A stretch of 64,000 bases of DNA from CBDCWT01 sp965223305 (GCA_965223305.1 CBDCWT010000073.1:1-64000), one strand, 5' to 3'. Shown: positions 34,769-44,352, counted from the stretch's first letter. Notes: generated by a model not told the origin, from the sequence alone. Numbers and translations: made by a program.

Positions 34769-35716
34769 ATGCGTGAGATTCGAGTTGCGGCAGCACAGTT
34801 TGAGAATCGAGACAACGACAAGCAGTACAACTTGTCGCGCATCCGTGCTCTAACCGAGATTGCGGCGGGACAAGGCGCAGAAATTGTCAGCTTTCACGAA
34901 GGTTGTATCCCGGCGTACAGTTGGATTCAGCCGTTGGACAAAGCGACTTTGCTGGACGTTGCCGAACGCGTTCCGGAAGGACCTTCAGTCGCTGCTCTGA
35001 TTGCAATCGCGCGTGAGTACGGCGTCGTCGTGATGGCGGGACTCTTCGAAAAGGACGCTGACGATTTAGTCTATAACAGCTACGTGACAGTGGGACCTGA
35101 CGGTTATCTCACGAAGTTCCGCAAGCTACATCCCTTCGTCAACCAACACCTGTCTCCGGGAAACGAGTTCCGCGTGATCGACGTACTGGGGTGTAAAGTC
35201 GGCTTCTTGATTTGCTACGACAACAATCTACCGGAGAACGTCCGTGTCACATCGATGATGGGTGCAGAGATTATCTTCATGCCTCATGTTACCTGTTGTC
35301 TGCCGTCCGCGATGCCTGGACGGGGCACGGTCGCCCGTGAGCTCTGGGACAACCGCCACCAAGATCCGGTGTCGTTGCGGCAGGAGTTTCAGGGTCCCAA
35401 GGGTCGCGCTTGGCTGCTGCGATGGCTACCAGCCCGGCTCTATGAAAACGGGGTATACGGCGTCTTCACCAACCCGATTGGCTGGGACTATGACACGGTC
35501 AAGCCAGGTTTGGCAATGATACTCGACCCTTTCGGTGAGGTGCTCGCGGAAAGCAGTGCATTGGACGACGACGTGGTTGTCTCGCTATTGACTCCGGACA
35601 AGCTTGAGGTCTCTTCTGGGCAGCGCTACTTGAAAGCTCGTCGCCCGGAGCTCTACGGCAAGCTCGTCGAGCCTCAGGAATCGGTCACACTCCCGGGTTG
35701 GCAGATGAAACGTTGA
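34769..35716 (+). CDS. Nitrilase-superfamily amidohydrolase
   Basis: 315 residues. The carbon-nitrogen hydrolase triad is complete: Glu44 (SFHEGC), Lys119 (TKFRKLHP) and Cys149 (LICYDNN). GLFEKDADDLVYNSYVTVGPDG is the typical mid-section. The GRGTVARELWDNRH insertion and long C-terminus resemble N-carbamoyl-amino-acid or aliphatic-amidase branches; the substrate cannot be assigned. The ATG at 34769 was chosen because GGGAGA lies 5 bases before it and the family starts with a VAAAQF strand; an upstream in-frame start at 34739 is less likely. It follows the Bat operon by 36 bases and may be co-transcribed, but has no obvious functional link. Confidence 0.9.
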   Translation: MREIRVAAAQFENRDNDKQYNLSRIRALTEIAAGQGAEIVSFHEGCIPAYSWIQPLDKATLLDVAERVPEGPSVAALIAIAREYGVVVMAGLFEKDADDLVYNSYVTVGPDGYLTKFRKLHPFVNQHLSPGNEFRVIDVLGCKVGFLICYDNNLPENVRVTSMMGAEIIFMPHVTCCLPSAMPGRGTVARELWDNRHQDPVSLRQEFQGPKGRAWLLRWLPARLYENGVYGVFTNPIGWDYDTVKPGLAMILDPFGEVLAESSALDDDVVVSLLTPDKLEVSSGQRYLKARRPELYGKLVEPQESVTLPGWQMKR

Positions 35717-35745
35717 GGCACGCGGTGGCAGACCATCGGCCACTC

Positions 35746-36462
35746 TCATTTCTTCGTCGCGACCACCAGGACAAGTTCGTGATAGGGTGGCGGAAAGACC
35801 CTCTTGCGCAGATCGACATCAAAACCAGCTTTTTCAAGCATCACGATCGCCGCTGGAACCAAGAAAGTCAGATAGAACATGACAAAGGGAGGATAGACCA
35901 AGAAGTTTCTAAGGTGAACGGCGGCGTTGAAGGACCGCGACAGCCAGTAGCGACGTGAACTACGAGGCGGCAAATAGGAAGTGGCCAGGAAAAATCGACC
36001 CCCGGTCCGCAAAGCGGACGCTACCTGCGTTACGAGCTTTGGTTGGTCTTGCGCCAGAAAGTGCCCCAGCGCGCCAAAACAGACAGCGACGTCGAAGGCC
36101 TCTTGGAAAGGCATCTTCAGCACATCGCCCTGGATGAACTCGAGCGTAGCCGTTCCTGTCGCCGTCGCCGTCTGTTGTTGGGCGACACGCAGCATCGGCT
36201 CACTGAAGTCAATTCCAGTGACGGACTCTTTACAGACCGGCCGTAGCATCCGCATGCCGGCTCCCGTACCGCAGCAGACATCCAGACCGGTTAGAAGATC
36301 GGCCTCCTCTGCGATGAAGGGGACGACGTTTTGCAGCAAGTCGTCAGGAGTGCGGAACGGTGTGTAGTCGAATTTTGGCGCCAGCAGGTCGTAACCATGT
36401 CGGGTCGAAGAAAGCGCCTGATGGGCCAGCTCCCAAAACGTTGGTCCTTGCGGGTGAAACAT
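35746..36462 (-). CDS. Class I SAM-dependent methyltransferase
   Basis: About 238 residues. SAM-binding motif I is LDVCCGTGAGMRML (near residue 57). Motif II is VTGIDFSEPMLRVAQQQ, then FIQGDVLKMPFQEAFDVAVC (motif III region) and LRTGGRFFLATSYLPP. A hydrophobic segment near residues 185-210 (VYPPFVMFYLTFLVPAAIVML) suggests membrane contact or a lipid or quinone-like substrate. The start at 36462 gives MFHPQGPTFWELA; an upstream TTG at 36495, 3 bases after AAGAGG, would add 11 residues. It overlaps no gene but starts 48 bases after the Nramp-like gene's stop, so it is probably co-transcribed with it. Confidence 0.85.
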   Translation of the reverse strand: MFHPQGPTFWELAHQALSSTRHGYDLLAPKFDYTPFRTPDDLLQNVVPFIAEEADLLTGLDVCCGTGAGMRMLRPVCKESVTGIDFSEPMLRVAQQQTATATGTATLEFIQGDVLKMPFQEAFDVAVCFGALGHFLAQDQPKLVTQVASALRTGGRFFLATSYLPPRSSRRYWLSRSFNAAVHLRNFLVYPPFVMFYLTFLVPAAIVMLEKAGFDVDLRKRVFPPPYHELVLVVATKK

Positions 36463-36510
36463 AGTGTGCGGGGCGATGGACGTCGGCTTCTGCAACGTCC
36501 TCTTGCGACG

Positions 36511-38379
36511 CTAGCCCAGCCAACCGAGATCAAGCAAGGTTTGGTACGTAGCGACGCAGCCGAGCAAAGTGAAGAAGCACCCCGCAGCTGACAGTCCAAT
36601 CCGGATCAACCAATTGGGGCGGAGTTCTCGGGGCAGTAACAGGCAGTTGACTGCGAGCGTATGCCAGCAGCTGAAGCCGAAAGCGAAGTTGTAGGCCAAT
36701 GTAGCTATCTTGATCAGCATCGTTGGTTTTCCCAACCACAACATCGTGAAGCCGAAGGCAACATAGAAAATCAGCACGCGGAAGTAGAGGTGTTTGATGA
36801 ACGAAGAGTCCATTTCACGCAGCCGGGCGCTGGCGGTCCAAACGACGTCCACCCAGCGGCGGATAATGCCGTCGATCGTGGACACCATGCTAGGTGCGAG
36901 CACCATGAATCCGCAAAACAGCGTGAGCCCCCAGAACAGGTTACCCCAGCCGCTGCCACCAATCAGGTTGGACAGGCCGGTCACAGAAGCGAGGACGTCG
37001 TCGGGCGGACTCTCGACGACGTTGCCCACACCGCGAGCGGTCATCGCGGCTGCGTTCCAATCGCCTGCATCGGTACCGCGCCGTAAGAACTCGACCGAGA
37101 GCATACTGGGCAGGGCCACACCCACGAAACAGGCAGGAACCCACACGCAAAACTGGTCGCGGAAAATGTGGCGATACCATCCCTTCCACCTCTTCCACGA
37201 CTGCTCGTCGACCTTGAACACACAACCCACGTGCGACAGGCTGATTCCGTGGCCACCGACGATGCTAGGTATGGCGCCCACATGATGCCCCATGCCCCAA
37301 CCTTGGTCACGGGTCAGGTTGCTGATCGGTGTATTCGTCAACCCGCCGTTTCCTGCAATAGCCGCCAATGCCGCGATCAGGGCCACCAGCGTGAAGTCGA
37401 TCTTCGGCAATTCGCCGCGGGTGAACAACGCGACAAAGACGTTTTCGACGTTGGTGCCGTCGCGGAATCCGTCTTGATCGGTGTCGACGAATTTGATGGG
37501 AAGACCACTCTCGTCGGTCTCCCAGTCATCGGGCACACCATCGTCATCGGTGTCGACCGTCGGTTCCAGCGTCTCCTCGACGACATCGAGGTTCCCGTCC
37601 TGATCCCAATCTTCGTTGGGATCGAGCACACCGTTTCCGTTAAGGTCTTCTCCACGGAGCACAGGCACGTTGCCGAACTTGAAAAAACCACTGCAGATTT
37701 CGACCCACGTCGAAGAGTGCGAATAGAAGAGTGCCAAAAAAAGCAGGAAGCTGACGACCACAACCAGCTTGAAGGTCATAACGGCTTTGAGTGAGTTGTA
37801 GATCTTTCCGCCCACGATTAGAGGAATGGTGGCCGCCAGAAAGATACCGACGCTAATCCACTTCACCAACCACCAGTGACTCGCAACGTTGTCCGGGTCC
37901 GGCAACTCACCGCCCAAGAACAAGACCGCGACGGGCGTGGCGGCGTTGGCGGCTAGGTAGGGAAAGATCGCGCCGAAGTCCAAACAGATATAAACACCCA
38001 ACCAAAACAGAGGACCTGGGAGCGTGCGGAACTTGCCAGTGAAAATTGGCTCGCCGGTATACAGCGTGTAGCGACTGATCTCGGTGTTGTAGAGCCCTTG
38101 TGCCAGAATACTGAGCGTGGCCAGCCACATCAGCGCGCCGCCGTATTTCGCCGTGACCAGGGGACCGACCAGCCACTCGCCGCCGCCAATTGCCGCGGCT
38201 CCCATCACCAGCCCGGGACCGAGAAGGGCGAACCAATTGCGAGAAGTGAAAACTGGCGGTTCGATCAGTTCAGCGGTTGTCCACCGCGGCATCTGCTGAG
38301 AGCCGGGATGGGGCGCCGTGAACTCCTGGGCCGGGGCCGCACCTGCACCGGGCGCATCTTGATCTTGCCTGTCGCTCAT
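36511..38379 (-). CDS. Divergent Nramp-like transporter with calcium-binding-type insert
   Basis: 622 residues with about 11 membrane helices. The first core helix reads LLGPGLVMGAAAIGGGEWL (near 52-70), where Mn/Fe Nramp proteins have the metal-binding DPGN; that motif is missing. Helix 6 region has SLSHVGCVF instead of the usual MPH. The substrate is therefore probably not Mn2+/Fe2+. Between helices, residues about 241-312 carry Asp-rich repeats (DLNGNGVLDPNE, DWDQDGNLDVVEE, DTDDDGVPDDWETD, DTDQDGFRDG) like EF-hand/thrombospondin type-3 calcium sites. The insert lies in a loop after helix 6 or 7 and would face the periplasm if topology follows the family. The nearest neighbour is a methyltransferase. 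Confidence 0.8.
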   Translation of the reverse strand: MSDRQDQDAPGAGAAPAQEFTAPHPGSQQMPRWTTAELIEPPVFTSRNWFALLGPGLVMGAAAIGGGEWLVGPLVTAKYGGALMWLATLSILAQGLYNTEISRYTLYTGEPIFTGKFRTLPGPLFWLGVYICLDFGAIFPYLAANAATPVAVLFLGGELPDPDNVASHWWLVKWISVGIFLAATIPLIVGGKIYNSLKAVMTFKLVVVVSFLLFLALFYSHSSTWVEICSGFFKFGNVPVLRGEDLNGNGVLDPNEDWDQDGNLDVVEETLEPTVDTDDDGVPDDWETDESGLPIKFVDTDQDGFRDGTNVENVFVALFTRGELPKIDFTLVALIAALAAIAGNGGLTNTPISNLTRDQGWGMGHHVGAIPSIVGGHGISLSHVGCVFKVDEQSWKRWKGWYRHIFRDQFCVWVPACFVGVALPSMLSVEFLRRGTDAGDWNAAAMTARGVGNVVESPPDDVLASVTGLSNLIGGSGWGNLFWGLTLFCGFMVLAPSMVSTIDGIIRRWVDVVWTASARLREMDSSFIKHLYFRVLIFYVAFGFTMLWLGKPTMLIKIATLAYNFAFGFSCWHTLAVNCLLLPRELRPNWLIRIGLSAAGCFFTLLGCVATYQTLLDLGWLG

Positions 38380-38437
38380 GAGAAAACATCATCGACGCTG
38401 GCTGGCGACAGGTCAAGTTGACAAATCTGGAGAAATC

Positions 38438-39388
38438 ATGGCGAATCGCTTCTTTGAATTGCCCTTACCGTCGGTGGCTACCGAACAGGGAGTCTGTACG
38501 GCCGTGTGTCTGGCGTTTACTGAAGGTCCGGCGTACGCCGCGGATGGCTCCGTCTACTTTTCGGATATCGCCAACAGCCGGATCATGAGGTTGGCAGCCG
38601 ACGGCAGCTGCAGTGTGTTCCGGGAACCAAGCCACCGTACCAACGGAAACACGTTTGACGCTCAGGGGCGGCTGTACCACTGCGAAGGTGCGGAATTCGG
38701 CCCGGGGGGCGGGCGCCGCCTAACGCGGACTAACTTGCAGACAGGCGAATACGAAGTGTTGACCGATCGATTCGAAGGAGCTCGTTATAACTCACCCAAC
38801 GATGTCTGTGTCGACGCGCAAGGACGGGTCTACTTCACGGATCCGCGGTATGGCGATCGGTCTGATATGGAGATGGAGATCGAGGGCGTCTACCGTGTTG
38901 ACCCCGCCGGTGAGGTGACACGGATCATCCAGCAACCCGATATTGAACGTCCCAATGGGATCGCGGTGACCAGTGATGCGCAGACTCTCTATCTGATCGA
39001 CAGCTGCCCAACGGTGGGAGGCAACCGCAAGATCTGGGCGTTCGATCTGGATTCGAACGGTACTCCCTCGAATCAGCGGGCCGTGTTTGATTTCGCACCT
39101 GGTCGGGGTGGGGATGGAATGCGACTCGATCTGTCAGGCAACCTTTACGTCGCTGCGGGGATTATGGACCCGCGGGGTCCACATGAAACGGCCGATGTTC
39201 CGCCTGGTATCTACGTGATTTCTTCAACGGGTGAGCTACTTGGCCGGATCCCCGTTCACGAAGACGTGATCACCAACTTGGCCTTCGGAGGAACCGACGG
39301 CCGGACGCTCTACATTACCGCCGGCAAGACCCTCTTCTCGATCCGCGTTCGGATTCCCGGCCAAGTGGTCTATCCGGCTTGGGAGTGA
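38438..39388 (+). CDS. SMP-30/gluconolactonase-family hydrolase
   Basis: 316 residues from the ATG at 38438, 7 bases after TGGAGA; an upstream start at 38378 overlaps the divergent transporter gene and is rejected. The six-bladed propeller carries the divalent-metal ligands Glu29 (FTEGPAY), Asn in YNSPNDVCV near 138 and Asp in RGGDGMRLD near 220. Other blades show GSVYFSDIANSRIMR and GRVYFTDPRYG. Relatives hydrolyse gluconolactone or similar sugar lactones. There is no signal peptide, so it is cytoplasmic. It diverges from the Nramp-like gene. Confidence 0.9.
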   Translation: MANRFFELPLPSVATEQGVCTAVCLAFTEGPAYAADGSVYFSDIANSRIMRLAADGSCSVFREPSHRTNGNTFDAQGRLYHCEGAEFGPGGGRRLTRTNLQTGEYEVLTDRFEGARYNSPNDVCVDAQGRVYFTDPRYGDRSDMEMEIEGVYRVDPAGEVTRIIQQPDIERPNGIAVTSDAQTLYLIDSCPTVGGNRKIWAFDLDSNGTPSNQRAVFDFAPGRGGDGMRLDLSGNLYVAAGIMDPRGPHETADVPPGIYVISSTGELLGRIPVHEDVITNLAFGGTDGRTLYITAGKTLFSIRVRIPGQVVYPAWE

Positions 39389-39483
39389 CGGGGAGATGCA
39401 GAGTGAGCTAAAGTTCTATACGTAGTTTGAAAGATCGGTAGGCTTCGAGGATTGGTGGACGCGCGTAAGAAGGGAGTGGTCGC

Positions 39484-41016
39484 ATGTTGTGGATCGGCGG
39501 GGTGATATGTGTGCTGGTTGTGCTGGTGTGCTGGGCGCTGTTTGATATTGGCCAAAGGCGACACGCGATCATTCACAACTTCCCGATCATCGGCCATTTC
39601 CGCTACTGGTTGGAGAACATTGGCCCCGAATTGAGGCAGTACATTGTTACCAGCAACAACGAGGAGCGGCCATTCAGCCGTGACCAGCGAACTTGGGTCT
39701 ACGCCTCCTCCAAGAAAGAGAACAACTACTTTGGATTCGGCACGGACAATGATCTCGAAACGTCACCCAACTACCTGATCATCAAACACGCGGCCTTTCC
39801 GATCCGCAGTCCTGCGCCGAGTGATCCGACGTTTGACTCGACGTTCCGTGTACCTTGCTGCAAGGTGCTGGGACAATTCAGAAAACGCAAGCGAGCCTTT
39901 CGTCCCGACTCGGTCGTGAACATCTCGGCGATGAGCTTCGGTTCCTTGAGCTCCAAGGCGGTGGAGGCGCTCAACCGCGGTAGCCAGTTAGCCGGCTGCT
40001 TGCACAACACTGGCGAAGGATCCATCTCGCCGCACCACCGCTGTGGCGGCGAGCTCGTTTGGCAAATCGGTACCGGTTATTTTGGTTGCCGTGATGAACG
40101 GGGGAGATTCGATCAGTCTAAGTTCTTGGACCTACTGGAGATCAACCCCGTCCGCGCGGTCGAGATCAAGCTCAGCCAGGGTGCCAAGCCCGGGCTGGGC
40201 GGCATGCTGCCGGCGGCCAAGATCACACCGGAAATCGCCGAAATCCGCGGCATCCCTCTCGGGCAAGATTGCATCAGCCCTTCGTCCCACAGCGAATTCC
40301 ACGACGTCGACAGCCTGCTGGACTTCGTCGAACGGCTGGCGGACATCAGCGGCCTGCCGGTGGGGATCAAGTCGGCTGTGGGCGAAGCTGCCTTTTGGCG
40401 CGAGTTGGTGGATCAGATTTCTAAGACCGGCCGCAGTGTTGACTTCGTGACCATCGACGGCGGCGAGGGAGGCACTGGAGCCGCCCCACTGGCATTTTCA
40501 GATTCGGTCGCGTTGCCGTTCAAGATAGGATTCACGCGCGTCTACCGGGAATTCGTGATGGCCGAGCTACACGAGAAGATCGTCTTCGCAGGTTCAGGAA
40601 AGCTCGGCTTCCCCGAAGCGGCGCTGCTGGCGATGGGGCTCGGTTGCGACCTGATCAACGTCGGCCGCGAAGCGATGTTGGCCATCGGTTGCATCCAAGC
40701 GCAGCGTTGCCACACGGGCCACTGTCCAACGGGTGTGGCCACACAAAACAAGTGGCTCATCAGTGGGCTCGACCCGACCTACAAAGCGGCTAGGCTGGCC
40801 AACTATGTCACCACGCTCCGCAAAGAACTGTTGCAACTGGCTCGCGCTTGTGGCGAACCTCATCCCTCGCTCATCACGACCGACCACTTTGACATTGTGG
40901 ACGACCGCCTCGGTGCTGTCAGTGCCAGCGACTGTTTTCGCTACCAGCCGCGATGGGGCCTTCCCTCGGCCAGCGATCAGCAGATGATCCGCACGCTGAT
41001 GGACGCTGCCGTGTAG
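39484..41016 (+). CDS. Membrane-anchored FMN-binding glutamate-synthase-family protein
   Basis: 510 residues. A single N-terminal helix (about 3-24) anchors a domain of the GltB central/FMN type. FMN-barrel segments are NISAMSFGSLSSKAVEALN, SQGAKPGLGGMLPAAKIT, and VDFVTIDGGEGGTGAAPL near 318-335. The 3Fe-4S ligands are present as C-x5-C-x4-C (GCIQAQRCHTGHCPTGVATQ). It lacks the N-terminal glutaminase domain and C-terminal GltB helix domain, so it is not a normal glutamate synthase; similar stand-alone proteins occur widely and their reaction is unknown. No gltD lies near. The predicted start has no strong Shine-Dalgarno (AAGGGAG, 11 bases before). Confidence 0.9.
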   Translation: MLWIGGVICVLVVLVCWALFDIGQRRHAIIHNFPIIGHFRYWLENIGPELRQYIVTSNNEERPFSRDQRTWVYASSKKENNYFGFGTDNDLETSPNYLIIKHAAFPIRSPAPSDPTFDSTFRVPCCKVLGQFRKRKRAFRPDSVVNISAMSFGSLSSKAVEALNRGSQLAGCLHNTGEGSISPHHRCGGELVWQIGTGYFGCRDERGRFDQSKFLDLLEINPVRAVEIKLSQGAKPGLGGMLPAAKITPEIAEIRGIPLGQDCISPSSHSEFHDVDSLLDFVERLADISGLPVGIKSAVGEAAFWRELVDQISKTGRSVDFVTIDGGEGGTGAAPLAFSDSVALPFKIGFTRVYREFVMAELHEKIVFAGSGKLGFPEAALLAMGLGCDLINVGREAMLAIGCIQAQRCHTGHCPTGVATQNKWLISGLDPTYKAARLANYVTTLRKELLQLARACGEPHPSLITTDHFDIVDDRLGAVSASDCFRYQPRWGLPSASDQQMIRTLMDAAV

Positions 41017-41273
41017 GCAGTCCTTGCCGACTTGAACTCACGGACCAACTCACGCAAGGTCTGCTCCCGGTGATTGGGTATCGGCCACGAGTGAGAGCTT
41101 GTCTCCAGCAGCTCGGAGCGTTGTGTTGTGCAACGCTTCCGGGTTGAAGCCCGCCAGCAACACCGCGTAGTTTCTCTGGTCCGCATCCGTCCGTCTTTGG
41201 AAGAAGGAAGTCCAAACGTGTCATGCGCGTATCCCTCGGTGTTGTTGCAGCATGGGTTCAACCGCTTGCTGAT

Positions 41274-43304
41274 TCAAGATCGTGCAGCTTGTAGGGCCCG
41301 CTCGCCCAATGGCCTGCACCCGTGCTCCCGTACCTTTGCTGTGAGCTGCTCCGGGTCAATGGGCTTGGTTGCGTAGTCGTTGCATCCCGCATCCAGGCAC
41401 TTCTGTCTGTCGTGAGCCATCGCATGGGCTGTGAGGGCAATGATCGGACCTTGGTAAGCGTCCGCTCGCAGTTTGCGGCTGGCGCCATATCCGTCGAGCA
41501 CGGGCATCTGCATGTCCATCAAGATCACGTCGAATGGACTTCCTGCTCGCATTGCGTCCATCGCAGCCTCGTAGCCCAGTTGCCCGTTTTCGCACACCGT
41601 GACGTCTGCGTTGAGAGATTCGTGCAAGAACGCCGAGATAAGCAGCTGATTGGTCCGAGTATCCTCTACGAGCAGGACGCGGCAGCCAGCTGCACTCTCA
41701 CTCTGAGCCGACGGTTCAGACGCTTCCTCTGGCGTTGACTGTTGCTCCTCGAGAAAGGTGTGGTAGTTGATCAACACCGATCTCTCACTCACTCGCGACG
41801 GCAGTGTCAGCACGAATGTGGAACCCTCACCGACCTGGCTGGAGCAGACAATCTCCCCCCCTAACAGCCTCGCGAGACGTTGACTGATCGCGAGACCGAG
41901 CCCGGAACCACCGAAGCGTCGAGTCATGGACACATCCGACTGTGTGAACGGTTGGAACAACTCGCTTTGCGCTTCCGGAGAGATACCGATCCCACTGTCA
42001 ATCACGGTGAAGCAAATCGTCTCCGGAAGTGGACAGGTCACGACAAGTCGTACCCAGCCGGTTTCAGTGAATTTGACGGCATTTCCGACCAGGTTTACGA
42101 GAATTTGCCGAACTCGCGTTGGGTCACATATGATCTCCCTCGGCAATTCGTCACCGAACCGGGATTCCAACACCAGCTGCTTCGCCGTAGCCTGAGCTTC
42201 CATCAGGGAAATAACATCCTGAGCAACCTGGAAGGGTGAGACTGGCAGCCGCTCCAGCTCTAACCTGCCAGCCTCAATCTTGGACAGGTCCAAGATGTCG
42301 TTGAGCAGCGCTAGGAGGTGCTTTCCGTTGTCGATGATCGTAGAGAGCTTTTCCTCGTCAGCCTTGTCTTTGCTACTTCTGTGAAGGAGTTCTGCGTATC
42401 CCAGGATTGCGGTCAGCGGAGTGCGTATTTCGTGGCTCATGTTGGCAAGAAAGGCACTCTTCGCCTGGTCCGCTGCCTTTGCCTGTTCCACCGCACAACT
42501 CAGCTGCTCGTTGGCCTCGCGCAAGTGACGCGTTCGATCACGCACCTGATCGTCCAGCGTACCTACAAGCTCCGCGAGAGCCTCCGTTAGTTGCACGACT
42601 TCACGAGGACCGCCTGGATTGAGATTGAGATTGAGCTTGCGCTGCTCACAAAGTGCAGCCCGCGCTTCATCCGCCAACGTGTGCAGGGGACTGCTCAATG
42701 TTCTGCTCATCCACAGCCACATTGCGCCCAGCCACACAACAAAAAGTGCGGCGCCCGCCGTACTCATGCGGTCCCGTTGCTGCTGGTCTTGCTGCCATGC
42801 AGCGACCGCTGCGTCGTGTCCTCTGACGAGCTCAGTCTGCAGCTCGGTCACCGCGTCAACAGCGGCCACGGAATCCTCGTCCATCGCACGAAGGAGACCA
42901 TTAAGTCGCTCTTGCCGATCGACAGCCGTCAGCTGGACCGTATCCTCCAGGCGTTTCCGTTGCCGCGTGACGAACCCACCAAGTGTTTGCAACGCTTCGC
43001 CTGCTGAACCGGATGACGTACCCGTCTCAATCTGCGCGAGCATCCGTTCTAGCTCGCCAGCCAGCTTCAGGGCACCGTCAACCAGATACGTCTCGTCAGA
43101 GCCAAGGATCAGATCCGACAGCAGCAACCACTGAGTCAAGGAATCTGACAAACGTCCCACATCACGGACCGCGAGCGCACTGTCAGATGCAGCCTTGGCA
43201 GCGACCTCGACGCGCTGCTGCAAGCTAAGCACACTGCCGAACAGAACAAGGCCGCCGAGACAACAGCCAAGAATCAAGGCAGCGATGTAAGACCTGACAC
43301 GCAT
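41274..43304 (-). CDS. Hybrid sensor histidine kinase with receiver domain
   Basis: 676 residues. Two membrane helices (about 6-27 and 183-200) bracket a ~150-residue periplasmic helical sensor. After a HAMP-like linker (RTLSSPLHTLADEARAA) comes a coiled coil, then HisKA with His291 in NMSHEIRTPL. The HATPase has N-box LVNLVGNAVKF, G1 DSGIGIS and G2 GSGLGLAI. A receiver domain ends it (VLLVEDTRTNQLL, phospho-Asp597 in VILMDMQMP, Thr/Lys in LTAHA and YATKPID). It has no HPt domain, so a separate HPt or direct transfer is needed. It is the last gene of the operon, 16 bases after the FMN-binding-like protein gene. Confidence 0.92.
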   Translation of the reverse strand: MRVRSYIAALILGCCLGGLVLFGSVLSLQQRVEVAAKAASDSALAVRDVGRLSDSLTQWLLLSDLILGSDETYLVDGALKLAGELERMLAQIETGTSSGSAGEALQTLGGFVTRQRKRLEDTVQLTAVDRQERLNGLLRAMDEDSVAAVDAVTELQTELVRGHDAAVAAWQQDQQQRDRMSTAGAALFVVWLGAMWLWMSRTLSSPLHTLADEARAALCEQRKLNLNLNPGGPREVVQLTEALAELVGTLDDQVRDRTRHLREANEQLSCAVEQAKAADQAKSAFLANMSHEIRTPLTAILGYAELLHRSSKDKADEEKLSTIIDNGKHLLALLNDILDLSKIEAGRLELERLPVSPFQVAQDVISLMEAQATAKQLVLESRFGDELPREIICDPTRVRQILVNLVGNAVKFTETGWVRLVVTCPLPETICFTVIDSGIGISPEAQSELFQPFTQSDVSMTRRFGGSGLGLAISQRLARLLGGEIVCSSQVGEGSTFVLTLPSRVSERSVLINYHTFLEEQQSTPEEASEPSAQSESAAGCRVLLVEDTRTNQLLISAFLHESLNADVTVCENGQLGYEAAMDAMRAGSPFDVILMDMQMPVLDGYGASRKLRADAYQGPIIALTAHAMAHDRQKCLDAGCNDYATKPIDPEQLTAKVREHGCRPLGERALQAARS

Positions 43305-43320
43305 TTACTAAACGCCCAAC

Positions 43321-44340
43321 TTAATTGTGCCGGCACAGCAACAGCACCTCGCCTCCCACTACTTCTGTCGCCGATGAGCAGGCCTGGACATTGCTCATGG
43401 CTAAGCCTTCAAGCTTTTCAAACGACTCTTCAACTTCCTCGTCAGGCCATTGTTCATCCGGAAACACAGCTTTGATCACGAGATCACGGCTCACGGACCA
43501 CCACACTTTCGCTTCGCGATCCAGACTCCGCCATGGCGTGCGGATCAAATGACCGAGAGTCGCGCCTGAAGCATCGTAGATGCGCAACATCGTCACCTCC
43601 TGCCGATCGATCGTTGTCTCATTCGCCGGCGGGAAGCTTCGCGCAATCTCCGATTGGACAGTGGAGGAATAGGGTGTCGTGATTTGTTCAACGCGCGCCG
43701 TAGCGGGAAACTCGCGGTAGCTATGGTACAGCGGTCGGATGATTTGCAGGTCTCTCGCCCAGACAAGCCTTGTTACGGAGATTGTCTTGAGGGCAGAGCG
43801 GACGAGGGTTGCTGCCATGTCCTCTGCGCCTGGCGGGATCGACATTGCACCCGGCGCCAGGGTACTGCCATCACCCGACAGCAATTCCCGAAGTTGTCGC
43901 GACCCCATCCCGACCAACTGTTCCTTGAATGCGTCCGTCTCAACTGCAGTCCGACTTCTGGCGCGGCAGCGCTGGAACGAATACCCCTGCACTCGCAACG
44001 ATGGATCAAGCGACCACACGATTTCCACGAGGCCCCAGCGCCCTGCTTCGGACCGGGCGTGAACCAATCCGAGTGGGCGGCCGCCGCTAACGGGCAGGTA
44101 GAGCGTGTGCTTTCCCAGCTCGTTGAAGTGGATTGTGAAGGGCAATTCATCCGCGACCCGTTGACGCACACTCTCGTCGACGGTCCGCACAATCGAACGA
44201 TGGGATGTCGCTTCGGGGTAGCTCTCACGAATGTAGCGCGTCGGGTCGCGGAGTGCACAGTACGCCTGACCGTGGGCGTCCGGCGCCCCACGGTGGAACA
44301 ACACAACCAGTACAACCAGTAGCAGGACTCGTTTCACCAT
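43321..44340 (-). CDS. Secreted protein with two FMN-binding-like halves
   Basis: 339 residues with a signal peptide (about 1-26, ending HGQA). Two regions show the beta-hairpin pattern of FMN_bind (RnfG/NosR) domains: 78-150 (LYLPVSGGRPLGLVHA, then WGLVEIVWSLDPSLRVQGY) and 250-334 (MLRIYDASGATLGHLIRTP). The C-terminal half ends with CSSATEVVGGEVLLL, where SSAT (322-325) sits where ApbE targets keep their [ST]GAT flavinylation motif. Covalent FMN is an inference, not shown. The gene sits 12 bases after the outer-membrane gene and 16 before the kinase gene, so it may be the kinase's periplasmic partner. The family assignment is weak; otherwise it is hypothetical. Confidence 0.6.
   Translation of the reverse strand: MVKRVLLLVVLVVLFHRGAPDAHGQAYCALRDPTRYIRESYPEATSHRSIVRTVDESVRQRVADELPFTIHFNELGKHTLYLPVSGGRPLGLVHARSEAGRWGLVEIVWSLDPSLRVQGYSFQRCRARSRTAVETDAFKEQLVGMGSRQLRELLSGDGSTLAPGAMSIPPGAEDMAATLVRSALKTISVTRLVWARDLQIIRPLYHSYREFPATARVEQITTPYSSTVQSEIARSFPPANETTIDRQEVTMLRIYDASGATLGHLIRTPWRSLDREAKVWWSVSRDLVIKAVFPDEQWPDEEVEESFEKLEGLAMSNVQACSSATEVVGGEVLLLCRHN
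43366..43377 (-). other. Candidate ApbE flavinylation motif (SSAT)
   Basis: Codons for Ser-Ser-Ala-Thr near the C-terminus of the secreted FMN-binding-like protein. The motif is followed by a short helix as in RnfG/NqrC-type domains. A second, less well placed SGAT lies at residues 258-261. Confidence 0.35.
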
Positions 44341-44352
44341 CCGATTCCCCTT

